A DNA stretch of 64,000 bases, taken from the NCBI RefSeq assembly GCF_000744655.1, contig NZ_JQMJ01000003.1, forward strand, positions 744,001 through 808,000, in the 5' to 3' direction. Of the stretch, positions 1-7,085 are shown in pieces; position 1 is the first letter of the stretch, and each line of letters opens with the position of its first letter. Under the pieces are notes generated by a model that saw nothing but the letters and a program-made list of their open reading frames with translations, ran no database searches and had not been told where the DNA came from. Source of the DNA: Streptacidiphilus rugosus AM-16. Its GTDB lineage: Bacteria; Actinomycetota; Actinomycetes; Streptomycetales; Streptomycetaceae. Position numbers and translations under genes: made by a program.

Positions 1-1
1 C

Positions 2-898
2 GTGGGGTCGACGTCCTTCTCCTGGAACCTGCCGGCCGACTTCCAGCAGATGTGGTCCTACGCCTTCATGGTCAACGCCTTCCGCGCGGGGGCGGTCGTC
101 GCCGTGGTCTCCGGCGCGGTGGGCTGGTTCGTGGTGCTGCGGCGGCAGACCTTCGCCGCGCACACCCTGTCCGTGGTGGCCTTCCCCGGCGCGGCGTTCG
201 CGACCCTGGCCGGATTCGCGCTGAGCCTGGGCTACTTCGGCTTCGGCCTGGCCGCCGCCCTGGTCGTCGCCGCACTGCAACGCGGCGACAGCAGGGCCCG
301 CGGCGGGGAGTCCGCCGCCGTCGGCGTCGTCCAGGCCTTCCTGCTGGCCTGCGGTTACCTGTTCATGGCCCTCTGCAAGGGACTGCTGGAGGGGCCGCAG
401 GCGCTGCTCTTCGGCAGCTTCCTCGGTATCACCGACGGTCAGGTCGTGCTGCTGGCCGTCGCCGGGCTGGTGGTGCTCGCGGCGCTGGCCGTGGTCGGCC
501 GGCCGCTGCTGTTCGCCTCCGTCGACCTGGACGTCGCCGCCGCGCTCGGGGTCCCGGTGCGGGCCCTGTCGACGGTCTTCCTGGTGCTGCTGGGCGCGAC
601 CACGGCCGAGGCCGCCCAGATCACCGGCGCGCTGCTGGTCTTCGCGCTGATGGTGCTGCCCGCCGCCACGGCGCAGGCACTCACCGCCAGGCCCGCCCAC
701 GGTCTGCTGCTCGCGGTGGCCGTCGGCTTCGCCGTCACCTGGACGGGGCTGATCGCCGCGTACTACTGGAACTATCCACTCGGATTCTTCGTGACCAGCT
801 TCGCCTTCGCGCTCTTCCTGCTCGCCCACGGCTTCCGCGCGCTCCGTTCGGCGGCCGGTCGCGGACGCGTCGGGCCCGTGACGGCGGGTGCGGCATGA
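2..898 (+). CDS. Metal ABC transporter permease (ABC-3/ZnuB family), possibly 5'-truncated
   Basis: A 298-residue, very hydrophobic protein of the ABC-3 family, which forms the membrane channel of zinc/manganese importers (ZnuB, TroC). The conserved N-terminal part (GWFVVLRRQTFAAHTLSVVAFPGAAFA) and the late segment ending GALLVFALMVLPAA are the family's diagnostic regions, and six to eight membrane segments are apparent. The first usable start, GTG, lies one base from the window edge, so the true start may be upstream. Its stop overlaps the ATG of a second permease (ATGA), so the two are translationally coupled and probably form a heterodimer. The ATPase and the solute-binding protein are not visible and should lie to the left. 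Metal specificity is not readable from sequence. Confidence 0.85.
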   Translation: MGSTSFSWNLPADFQQMWSYAFMVNAFRAGAVVAVVSGAVGWFVVLRRQTFAAHTLSVVAFPGAAFATLAGFALSLGYFGFGLAAALVVAALQRGDSRARGGESAAVGVVQAFLLACGYLFMALCKGLLEGPQALLFGSFLGITDGQVVLLAVAGLVVLAALAVVGRPLLFASVDLDVAAALGVPVRALSTVFLVLLGATTAEAAQITGALLVFALMVLPAATAQALTARPAHGLLLAVAVGFAVTWTGLIAAYYWNYPLGFFVTSFAFALFLLAHGFRALRSAAGRGRVGPVTAGAA

Positions 899-1806
899 TC
901 CTGCTCGCCGCCGACGGCACGTCGGCCGTCCCCGCGCTCTCCGCCGTCTCGATCTGGGGGCAGCCGTTCTTCCAGCACGCCCTGCTGGCGGGCACGTTCA
1001 TCGCGCTCGCAGCCGGCCCGGTCGGCTACTTCCTGGTGCTGCGCGCCCAGGTCTTCACCGCCGACGCGCTGAGCCATGTCGCCTTCACCGGCGCGATGGC
1101 CGCTCTGGCCACCGGGTTCGACCTGCGCCTGGGCCTCTTCCTGGCCTGCGTCCTGGTCGCCCTGCTGCTGGGCGGGGCGGGCCGCCGCGGCAGGCCGGAC
1201 GACGTGCTGACCGGGAGTGCCTTCGCCTGGATCCTGGGCCTCGGCTCCTTCTTCCTGACCCTCTACACGGCCTCGGCCAGCGGGCTCGGCAACGGCGGGG
1301 CCGGCACCTCCGTCCTCTTCGGCTCGATCTTCGGCCTCGACGGCGGCAGCACTCTGCTCACCGTGCTGGTCGCCGCCGTGATCGCGGGGGCGGTGCTGCT
1401 GATCGCGCGTCCGCTGCTGCTGGCCACCCTCGACGAGGGCGTGGCCGCGGCCCGGGGTGTGCCGGTGCGCGTGCTCGGGGCGGTGTTCCTGGTCCTGGTC
1501 GGGGTCACCGCGGGCGAGGCCACCCAGGCGGTCGGCTCGCTGCTGCTGCTCGGCCTGTTGGCGGCCCCCGCCGGGGCCGCGGTCCGGCTGACCGACCGTC
1601 CGTTCCGCGGCCTGGCGCTGGCCGCCGCGCTGGCGGTCGGCGAGATGTGGGCGGGGCTGGCTGCGGCGGCCTGGATCCCGCGCTGCCCGCCGAGCTTCGC
1701 CGTCATGGCCGCCGCCACCCTCGTCTACGCGGCGGCCCACCTGCGCGGATCTAGAGCAGCCGCGTGTCGCCCTGGGCGGCGAGGAGTTTCCGCAGCAGGA
1801 CGGTGA
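895..1806 (+). CDS. Second metal ABC transporter permease (ABC-3 family)
   Basis: A 303-residue paralogue of the preceding permease. It carries the same family signatures, with a VLRAQVFTADALSHVAFTGA segment near residues 45-65 and GEATQAVGSLLLLGLLAAPAG near residues 205-225. It starts inside the stop codon of the first permease, so an operon with coupled translation is clear. Two different permeases in one operon are also found in troABCD-type manganese/zinc systems, where they pair in the membrane. Its last 56 bp run into the 3' end of the convergent marR-type gene, so the hydrophilic Arg-rich tail after about residue 285 is probably not structurally important. Confidence 0.85.
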   Translation: MILLAADGTSAVPALSAVSIWGQPFFQHALLAGTFIALAAGPVGYFLVLRAQVFTADALSHVAFTGAMAALATGFDLRLGLFLACVLVALLLGGAGRRGRPDDVLTGSAFAWILGLGSFFLTLYTASASGLGNGGAGTSVLFGSIFGLDGGSTLLTVLVAAVIAGAVLLIARPLLLATLDEGVAAARGVPVRVLGAVFLVLVGVTAGEATQAVGSLLLLGLLAAPAGAAVRLTDRPFRGLALAAALAVGEMWAGLAAAAWIPRCPPSFAVMAAATLVYAAAHLRGSRAAACRPGRRGVSAAGR

Positions 1807-2278
1807 GCTGCTCCCGCTCCTCCGGAGAGAGGACCGCGACCAGACGTTCCTCGTTGCGGACGTGGCCCAGCACGATGTCGTCGACCAGCCGCCTGCCCGC
1901 CGGGGTGAGGCCGATCAGCACCGCGCGCCGGTCCGTCGGGGACGGCCTGCGCTCGACCAGCCCCTTGGCGGCCAGCCGGTCGACCCGGTTGGTGATCGCC
2001 CCGGAGGTCACCATCGCGGACCTGAGCAGGGCGCCCGCGTTCAGCTCGTAGGGCTCGCCCGAGCGGCGCAGCGTGGCCAGGACGTCGAACTCGGAGACGT
2101 CGAGGCCGTGTTCGGCGAAGTACTCGCGCAGGGCCGTCTCGACGTGGGCATGGAACCGCTTGATCCTGCCGATCAGCGCCATGGGGCCGGTCGCGATCTC
2201 GGGCCGGGCCGCCTTCCACTGGTCGACGATGTCGTCGACGGCGTCGCGCAGCGGCGCGGCGCCCTCTTCCTCCGGCAC
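1751..2278 (-). CDS. MarR-family transcriptional regulator
   Basis: A 175-residue MarR-type repressor. The winged helix runs through about residues 60-125: FDVLATLRRSG, then the recognition helix MVTSGAITNRVDRLAAKGLVERR, then the wing with the classic PTDRRAVLIGLTPAG. It uses a GTG start with a good ribosome site (AGGGAGG) 7 bases upstream. It is divergent from an EamA-type exporter, and the 114-bp gap holds three related palindromic elements, so this protein most likely represses itself and the exporter until a ligand, typically a phenolic or antibiotic, binds. That role is inference from the arrangement; the family assignment is firm. Confidence 0.93.
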   Translation of the reverse strand: MPEEEGAAPLRDAVDDIVDQWKAARPEIATGPMALIGRIKRFHAHVETALREYFAEHGLDVSEFDVLATLRRSGEPYELNAGALLRSAMVTSGAITNRVDRLAAKGLVERRPSPTDRRAVLIGLTPAGRRLVDDIVLGHVRNEERLVAVLSPEEREQLTVLLRKLLAAQGDTRLL

Positions 2279-2326
2279 GATGCGCCTCCCTCTCGAACCC
2301 CGGATGTCTCAACATTAAGATACTTG

Positions 2327-2381
2327 ACGTTCGCAGGCTCCGGGCGCAGAATTTATCTCAACGTTCATATAGTCAACGTTG
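2327..2381. promoter_or_regulatory. Divergent promoter region with three MarR-type operator copies
   Basis: Three copies of a TCAACRTT core are visible: TCTCAACATTAAGATA at 2327-2342 (imperfect palindrome), TATCTCAACGTTCATATA at 2354-2371 (10 of 14 central positions symmetric about ACGT) and the perfect palindrome CAACGTTG at 2374-2381. A candidate promoter for the exporter, TTGACG (2344-2349) and TATAGT (2368-2373) with 18-bp spacing, is overlapped by the second and third sites. Binding would therefore block transcription directly. No binding data are available. Confidence 0.6.
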
Positions 2382-2392
2382 GGGTGATTGCG

Positions 2393-3412
2393 GTGGGGAC
2401 GACGGCGAGGACGGCAAGGGCCACGAAGACGCGCGGCGGCCGGATCGGTGTGGCGGTCACGGCGGCGCTCGCGCCGGCGATGTGGGGCACGACGTACCTG
2501 GTCACGACGCAGGTGCTGCCGGAGGGGCGGCCGCTGCTGCTCTCCGCGACGCGGGCGCTGCCCGCCGGTCTGCTGCTGCTCCTGCTCGGCAGGAAGCTGC
2601 CGCGCGGGCGGTGGTGGGGGCGGGTGGCCGTGCTCGGGATGCTGAACATCGGCCTGTTCTTCCCGCTGGTCTTCTTCGGCGCCTACCACCTGCCCGGTGG
2701 CGTGGCCTCGACGATCGGCGCGATCCAGCCGCTGCTGGTCGCCGGGTTCGGGATCGGTGTGCTGGGCGTGCGGCCGGGGCGGCGGGCCGTCGTCGCCGGG
2801 CTGGTCGGCGTGGTCGGCGTCGGGCTGCTGGTGCTGAAGGCCGGCGCCGCGCTGGACGGCGAGGGGGTCGCCGCGATGGTGACTGCGATCGTGCTGATGG
2901 CGATGGGGACGGTGCTGATCCGCCGCTGGGGCATGCCGGAGGGGGCCGGCTTGGTCGATCTGACGGCGTGGCAACTGGTCGCGGGCGGGCTCTTCCTCGC
3001 GCCGCTCGCCGCTCTGGTGGAGGGCGTGCCGCCCGCGCCGACCGGCGCGAACCTGCTCGGCTTCGCCTATCTCGGGCTTTTCGGCACCGCCCTGGCGTAC
3101 GTCCTGTGGTTCCGCGGCATCGGGCGGCTGGGCGCGGGCCCCGCGTCCTTCCTCGGGCTGATCAATCCGCTGGTCGCGACGGTGGGCGGACTGGTCGTGC
3201 TGCACCAGACGCTGACGGGCTGGCAGGTGCTGGGGCTGGTGCTGGCGCTGGGCGCGATGCTGGTCGGCCAGGCTCCGGCGCGCCGGCGGCCGGCACCGTC
3301 ACCCGAGGGGGCTCCGGCGCCGGTCGCCGTCGGCGGAGCGGCGCGCGAGGCGCACGAGGCGCACGACGGGCGCCGGGCGGCCGCGACTCAGCCGCGCTTG
3401 CCCGCCGCGTAG
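2393..3412 (+). CDS. EamA/DMT-family exporter
   Basis: A 339-residue drug/metabolite transporter with two EamA repeats of about five helices each (roughly residues 20-145 and 155-290). Recognisable are the start of repeat one (PAMWGTTYLVT) and, in repeat two, GFAYLGLFGTALAYVLWFRGIGRLGAGPAS followed by the last helices. A proline/alanine-rich cytoplasmic tail follows. I chose GTG at 2393; an in-frame GTG at 2384 sits close to the predicted transcription start and could give a near-leaderless message. Divergence from a MarR repressor suggests efflux of a small toxic compound or metabolite. The last 25 bp overlap the convergent peptidase gene. Confidence 0.85.
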   Translation: MGTTARTARATKTRGGRIGVAVTAALAPAMWGTTYLVTTQVLPEGRPLLLSATRALPAGLLLLLLGRKLPRGRWWGRVAVLGMLNIGLFFPLVFFGAYHLPGGVASTIGAIQPLLVAGFGIGVLGVRPGRRAVVAGLVGVVGVGLLVLKAGAALDGEGVAAMVTAIVLMAMGTVLIRRWGMPEGAGLVDLTAWQLVAGGLFLAPLAALVEGVPPAPTGANLLGFAYLGLFGTALAYVLWFRGIGRLGAGPASFLGLINPLVATVGGLVVLHQTLTGWQVLGLVLALGAMLVGQAPARRRPAPSPEGAPAPVAVGGAAREAHEAHDGRRAAATQPRLPAA

Positions 3413-4785
3413 CCGCGCAGGAACAGCGCCTCGGCGAGCGAGAGCCGCTCCAGCTCCTGCGGCGAGACGCTCTCGTTGACCGCGTGGATCTGCGCGTCCG
3501 GCTCGCTGAGGCCGATCAGCAGGATCTCCGCCTCCGGGTAGAGGGTGGCCAGGGTGTTGCAGAGCGGGATCGAGCCGCCCTGGCCGGCGATCTGCAGCTC
3601 CTCGCCCGGGTAGGCGACGCCCATGGCCTCCGCCATCGCCGCGTAGGCGGGGCTGCCGGTGTCGGCGCGGAACGCCTGGCCCTGGCCGCGCGGGGTCACC
3701 TCGACCCGTGCGCCCCAGGGGGCCGCTGCCGTCAGATGGGCCGTGAGCGCCTCCTCCGCCTCGGCGGCGTCCAGGCCCGGCGGCACCCGCAGGCTGACCA
3801 GGGCCTTGGCCTCGGCCTGGACGGACGGCGTGGCGCCGACGATCGCCGGGCAGTCGATGCCGAGCACGGTCACCGCGGGCCGCGCCCAGATGCGGTCGGC
3901 GACGGTTCCGGTGCCGATCAGGCCCACCCCGTCCAGCACCTTGGCGTCCGCACGGAAGGCGGACTCCTCGTACTGCAGGCCCTCCCAGCCCTGCCGCGCC
4001 TGCTCCTCCAGGCCGCGCACCGCGGTCGCGCCGGTCTCGTCGCGCAGCGAGTCGAGCATCCGGATCAGCGCGGCGAGCGCGTCCGGTGCGGCGCCGCCGA
4101 ACTGACCCGAGTGCAGGTTCCCGCCGAGGGTCTTCACGCCGACCTCGACCATCGTCATACCGCGCAGCGTGGCCGTCACCGTCGGCAGGCCGACCCTGAA
4201 GTTGCCGGTGTCGCCGATCACGATCGCGTCGGCGGTGAGCAGCTCGGGGTGCGCCTCGGCGTAGCGTTCGAGACCGCCCGTGCCCTGCTCCTCCGAGCCC
4301 TCCACGATCACCTTGACGGTGACCGGCACGCCGCCCTCGGCGCGCAGCGCCCGCAGCGCGGTGAGGTGCATCAGGAAGCCGCCCTTGCAGTCGGCGGAGC
4401 CGCGCCCGTACCAGCGTCCGTCCCGCTCGGTCAGCTCGAACGGCGGCGAGACCCAGGCCTTCTCGTCCAGCGGCGGCTGCACGTCGTAGTGCGCGTACAG
4501 CAGCACCGTCGGCGCGCCCTCGGGGCCGGGCAGCAGCCCGTAGACGGACTGCGTCCCGTCCGGCGTGTCCAGCACCGCGACCTCGTCGAACCCCTCCGCG
4601 CGCAGCGCGTCGGCGACCCAGGTGGCCGCCTTCTCGCACTCGCTCACGGGGAACTGCCGCGGGTCCGCGACCGACCGGTACGCGACGAGCTCGGCCAACT
4701 CGTCCTTGGCGCGCGGCATCAGCGCGGCGACGGCCTGCGCGAGCGGGGTCGGGTCTTCGAGGCCGGCGGGGTGTGCCTGGGGCAT
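3388..4785 (-). CDS. M20-family metallodipeptidase
   Basis: A 465-residue cytoplasmic zinc peptidase of the M20/ArgE/DapE/CPG2 group. Metal and catalytic residues are all present: H99 and D101 in LLYAHYDVQPP, bridging D132 in GRGSADCKGG, catalytic E165 with metal-binding E166 in EGSEEQGT, D192 in IGDTGN and the final histidine in AQIHAVNESV near residue 434. The dimerisation (lid) domain lies between about 205 and 330. Length fits Streptomyces dipeptidases. The ATG has a GGAG ribosome site 8 bases upstream. It is convergent with, and slightly overlaps, the EamA gene and is divergent from the following MarR gene. The substrate is probably a dipeptide or N-acyl amino acid; specificity is unknown. 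Confidence 0.92.
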   Translation of the reverse strand: MPQAHPAGLEDPTPLAQAVAALMPRAKDELAELVAYRSVADPRQFPVSECEKAATWVADALRAEGFDEVAVLDTPDGTQSVYGLLPGPEGAPTVLLYAHYDVQPPLDEKAWVSPPFELTERDGRWYGRGSADCKGGFLMHLTALRALRAEGGVPVTVKVIVEGSEEQGTGGLERYAEAHPELLTADAIVIGDTGNFRVGLPTVTATLRGMTMVEVGVKTLGGNLHSGQFGGAAPDALAALIRMLDSLRDETGATAVRGLEEQARQGWEGLQYEESAFRADAKVLDGVGLIGTGTVADRIWARPAVTVLGIDCPAIVGATPSVQAEAKALVSLRVPPGLDAAEAEEALTAHLTAAAPWGARVEVTPRGQGQAFRADTGSPAYAAMAEAMGVAYPGEELQIAGQGGSIPLCNTLATLYPEAEILLIGLSEPDAQIHAVNESVSPQELERLSLAEALFLRGYAAGKRG

Positions 4786-4880
4786 GAGGTGCGCTCCTTG
4801 TGGGTGCGACGGCGGAACTCAGTTCGAGGATCAGCCTAGGGCGCGCCGGTGGAGGCGGGACGCAGGGAAGAAGATAGTAG

Positions 4881-4904
4881 CCATGTACTTCATCTCCATG
4901 TACT
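4881..4904. promoter_or_regulatory. Direct repeat CCATGTACT, probable operator
   Basis: CCATGTACT occurs at 4881-4889 and again at 4896-4904, 15 bp apart, just upstream of the ATG at 4914. The position, on the promoter or leader of a winged-helix regulator gene, suggests autoregulation. The repeat itself is seen directly; its function is inferred. Confidence 0.4.
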
Positions 4905-4913
4905 GTATCTCTC

Positions 4914-5429
4914 ATGAGCAACGCACCGAAGGGCCCGACGCCCGGCTTCCTGGTCTGGCGGCTCTCGCTCAAGTGGCGAGTGGCCGTCGACCGGGCGGTC
5001 GCGCCGCTGGGGCTCACCCACGCGAAGTACTCGCTGGTCTCCTCGCTCTACGGCATGCAGCTGGCCGGACGGCGCCCCAGCCAGCGGGAGCTCGCCGACC
5101 ACACCGGTCTGGAGCCGCTGTACGTGTCCAAGCTGGCCCGTTCGCTGGAGTCGGACGGACTGGTCGAGCGGGTGCGCGACGAGGTGGACACGCGGGCCGT
5201 CCGGCTCGCGCTCACCGAGCGCGGGACCGGGACGGCGCAGCAGGCCGTCGAGGTGGTGCGGCGGCTGCACGAGGAGCTGCTGGAACCGCTCGGCGGGCTG
5301 TCCGGAGAGCGCACCGGGGCCTTCGTCGCGGAACTGACCGCGCTGCTCGACGTACCGATCGGGATCGACAACGCCTACGAACCGAACGCATCGAACACAT
5401 CGAACGTCTCGCACGAGGAGAAGTCATGA
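4914..5429 (+). CDS. MarR-family transcriptional regulator
   Basis: A 171-residue MarR-like protein. The winged helix occupies about residues 30-110, with QRELADHTGLEPLYVSKLARSLES as the helix-turn-helix and ERVRDEVDTRAVRLALTERG as the wing. The last 20 residues are a polar Asn/Ser/Glu tail. The stop overlaps the ATG of the next gene (ATGA) and a GAGGAG ribosome site lies inside its 3' end, so the two are made together. The direct repeats just upstream make autoregulation likely. The regulated target is unknown; the only co-transcribed partner seen is the next winged-helix-like gene. Confidence 0.88.
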   Translation: MSNAPKGPTPGFLVWRLSLKWRVAVDRAVAPLGLTHAKYSLVSSLYGMQLAGRRPSQRELADHTGLEPLYVSKLARSLESDGLVERVRDEVDTRAVRLALTERGTGTAQQAVEVVRRLHEELLEPLGGLSGERTGAFVAELTALLDVPIGIDNAYEPNASNTSNVSHEEKS

Positions 5430-5890
5430 ACGCCGTCGCACCCACGCTCACCCCCCGCATCATCGGCGAGGTCGAGAGCGCCCACCTGGCCCACCTGCGC
5501 CTCACCCTGGCCCCCTACGGGATCGACCGTGAGCGGTCCATCGCCCTGAACGCGACCGCGGCAGGCGACGGTGTCGCCGAGGTCGACGCCCTGGTGCGGC
5601 GGCTGGTCGGCGGGCTGAAGATCACCCCCGAGCAGGCGCACGAGGCGGTCGCCGCGCTGGTCGCCGACGGCCTGCTCGCCTCCGAAGGCGAGGACCGGGT
5701 CCGGGCGACCGAGGCCGGACAGACGCTCGTCGCGGAGGTCGGCGCCGTGGCCGCAGGCGTGATCGCCGGGGCCTACGGCGGTGTCCCGGAGGCCGATCTG
5801 GCCGTGGCCGCGCGGGTGCTGACCGAGATCACCGATCGGCTGAACGAGCAGCTCGTCGCCCGCCTGGAGCAGCGGAACGCCGCCGCCTGA
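5426..5890 (+). CDS. Small MarR-like winged-helix protein, partner of the preceding regulator
   Basis: A 154-residue protein translationally coupled to the preceding MarR gene. The central part (about 25-105) reads like a winged helix: GVAEVDALVRRL, ITPEQAHEAVAALVADGLLASEGEDRVRATEAGQ, the last segment being wing-like. A helical dimerisation tail follows (AVAARVLTEITDRLNEQLVARLEQ). It lacks the DxRxxxLxLT wing signature of typical MarR proteins, so it could be a divergent paralogue or a co-regulator that forms heterodimers with its neighbour. Coding is certain from codon bias and the ribosome site; the regulatory role is inference. Confidence 0.75.
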   Translation: MNAVAPTLTPRIIGEVESAHLAHLRLTLAPYGIDRERSIALNATAAGDGVAEVDALVRRLVGGLKITPEQAHEAVAALVADGLLASEGEDRVRATEAGQTLVAEVGAVAAGVIAGAYGGVPEADLAVAARVLTEITDRLNEQLVARLEQRNAAA

Positions 5891-5966
5891 GCGTCGTGTC
5901 ACCTTTCCGGCGCCCCGCCTGTCCATGCTGGTGAACGGATGGGACCGGCTGGAAGGTGAGGCGACC

Positions 5967-6782
5967 ATGGGCGACGCGGAGATCGTGGTGACCGGCGGGA
6001 CGGGCGTGCTGGGCCGGGCCGTGGTCGCCCGCCTGCGGGAGCGCGGCGAGGCGGTCCGGGTGCTCAGCCGCAGGGAGCGTCCCGCGGACGCCGAGCCGGG
6101 GCTCGGCTGGGCGAGGGCGGACCTCTCCACCGGCGAGGGCGTGGACGCGGCCCTCGCCGGAGCCGCCGCCGTGGTGCACTGCGCCACCGGTTTCGGCGGC
6201 GACCAGGAGGCCACACTCATGCGGAACCTGGTCGCGGGCGCCCGTCGGGCGCCCGGCGTGACGGCGCCTCACCTGGTGTACGTGTCGATCGTCGGCGTCG
6301 AACGGATCCCCTTCGGCTACTACCGCGCGAAGCTGGCGGCGGAGGAACTGCTCAGCCGGTCGGGCCTGCCGTGGACCGTTCAGCGGGCCACCCAGTTCCA
6401 CGACCTGCTGCGCGCCCTGTTCGCCGCGACGGCCAGGGCCCCGCTGATGGTCGTCCCCGACCTGCGCTTCCAGCCGGTCGACGTGCGGGACGTCGCCACC
6501 CGCCTCGCCGAACTGGCCGTCGCCGCGCCTCTCGACGGCTGGGCCCTCGACATCGGCGGCCCGGAGACCCGCACCGCCCCCGACCTGGCCCGCGCCTACC
6601 TCGCCGCGACCGGCCGCCACCGGCCGCTCCTGCCCTTCCGCCTGCCCGGCCGCACCTTCTCGGCCTTCCGCGCGGGCGGCAATCTGGTGCCCGGCGAGCC
6701 CTACGGTCACATCGCCTTCGGCCAGTACCTGTCCGAACTTCCCGCCCCGCGCAGCCTGCCCTACCGCAACCGCCAGGGCTGA
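5967..6782 (+). CDS. NmrA-like/atypical SDR NAD(P)-binding protein
   Basis: A 271-residue single-domain Rossmann protein. The nucleotide loop is at the N-terminus (VVTGGTGVLGRAVVARL), with VLSRRE after strand two, the usual place for an NADP-preferring Arg. It has no canonical YxxxK catalytic pair in the normal position, although YYRAKLAAEELL near residue 120 resembles that of atypical SDRs. I chose the ATG at 5967 over one 42 bases upstream because GGAAGGTGAGG lies 5-7 bases before it and the Rossmann strand begins directly. Family members are redox sensors or act on small quinone-like substrates; the actual function here is unknown. Confidence 0.85.
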   Translation: MGDAEIVVTGGTGVLGRAVVARLRERGEAVRVLSRRERPADAEPGLGWARADLSTGEGVDAALAGAAAVVHCATGFGGDQEATLMRNLVAGARRAPGVTAPHLVYVSIVGVERIPFGYYRAKLAAEELLSRSGLPWTVQRATQFHDLLRALFAATARAPLMVVPDLRFQPVDVRDVATRLAELAVAAPLDGWALDIGGPETRTAPDLARAYLAATGRHRPLLPFRLPGRTFSAFRAGGNLVPGEPYGHIAFGQYLSELPAPRSLPYRNRQG

Positions 6783-6795
6783 CCCGCGGACGCGG

Positions 6796-7029
6796 TCACG
6801 GCGTGTCCGCGCCGAGCTCCCGGCGGAGCAGGTCGCGGGTGCGGGAGTCGAAGCGGGCGCCGGGGTCGAGAGTCGAGAGGATCCGGCCGTCCGCCGAGAA
6901 CCCCTCGATCGCCGGCGCGGTCGGCCGATACGGGCTGCCGGGGGCGCCACACGACGACGGCGAGACCGTGCCTCGGGTCTAACGCGGATCGCGCAGACGC
7001 CGGTGCAGGGAGCGGGCCAAGGCGGACAT
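6796..7029 (-). pseudogene. Probable decayed coding fragment
   Basis: On the minus strand an ATG at 7029 opens 16 codons (beginning MSALARSLHRRLRDPR), then a TAG at 6979-6981, then 60 more codons in the same frame to a TGA at 6796. The second part has G/C at nearly every third position and reads as normal protein (YRPTAPAIEGFSADG, GARFDSRTRDLLRRELG), but contains no ATG, GTG, TTG or usable start near its beginning. This fits a gene remnant broken by a nonsense change, or a sequencing error. I do not recognise the parent family. It fills most of the 303-bp gap between the SDR and glucanase genes. Confidence 0.35.
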
Positions 7030-7085
7030 GACGTCACGGTAGGTCGGTCCGGTCCGCCGGGCCAGGGGGCGTCACACGCCCCGGT

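Noticed and set aside
2482-4839. A 785-codon plus-strand open frame
   Set aside because: It overlaps EamA in another frame and the dipeptidase on the other strand; the translation is repetitive Arg/Ala/Gly without motifs.
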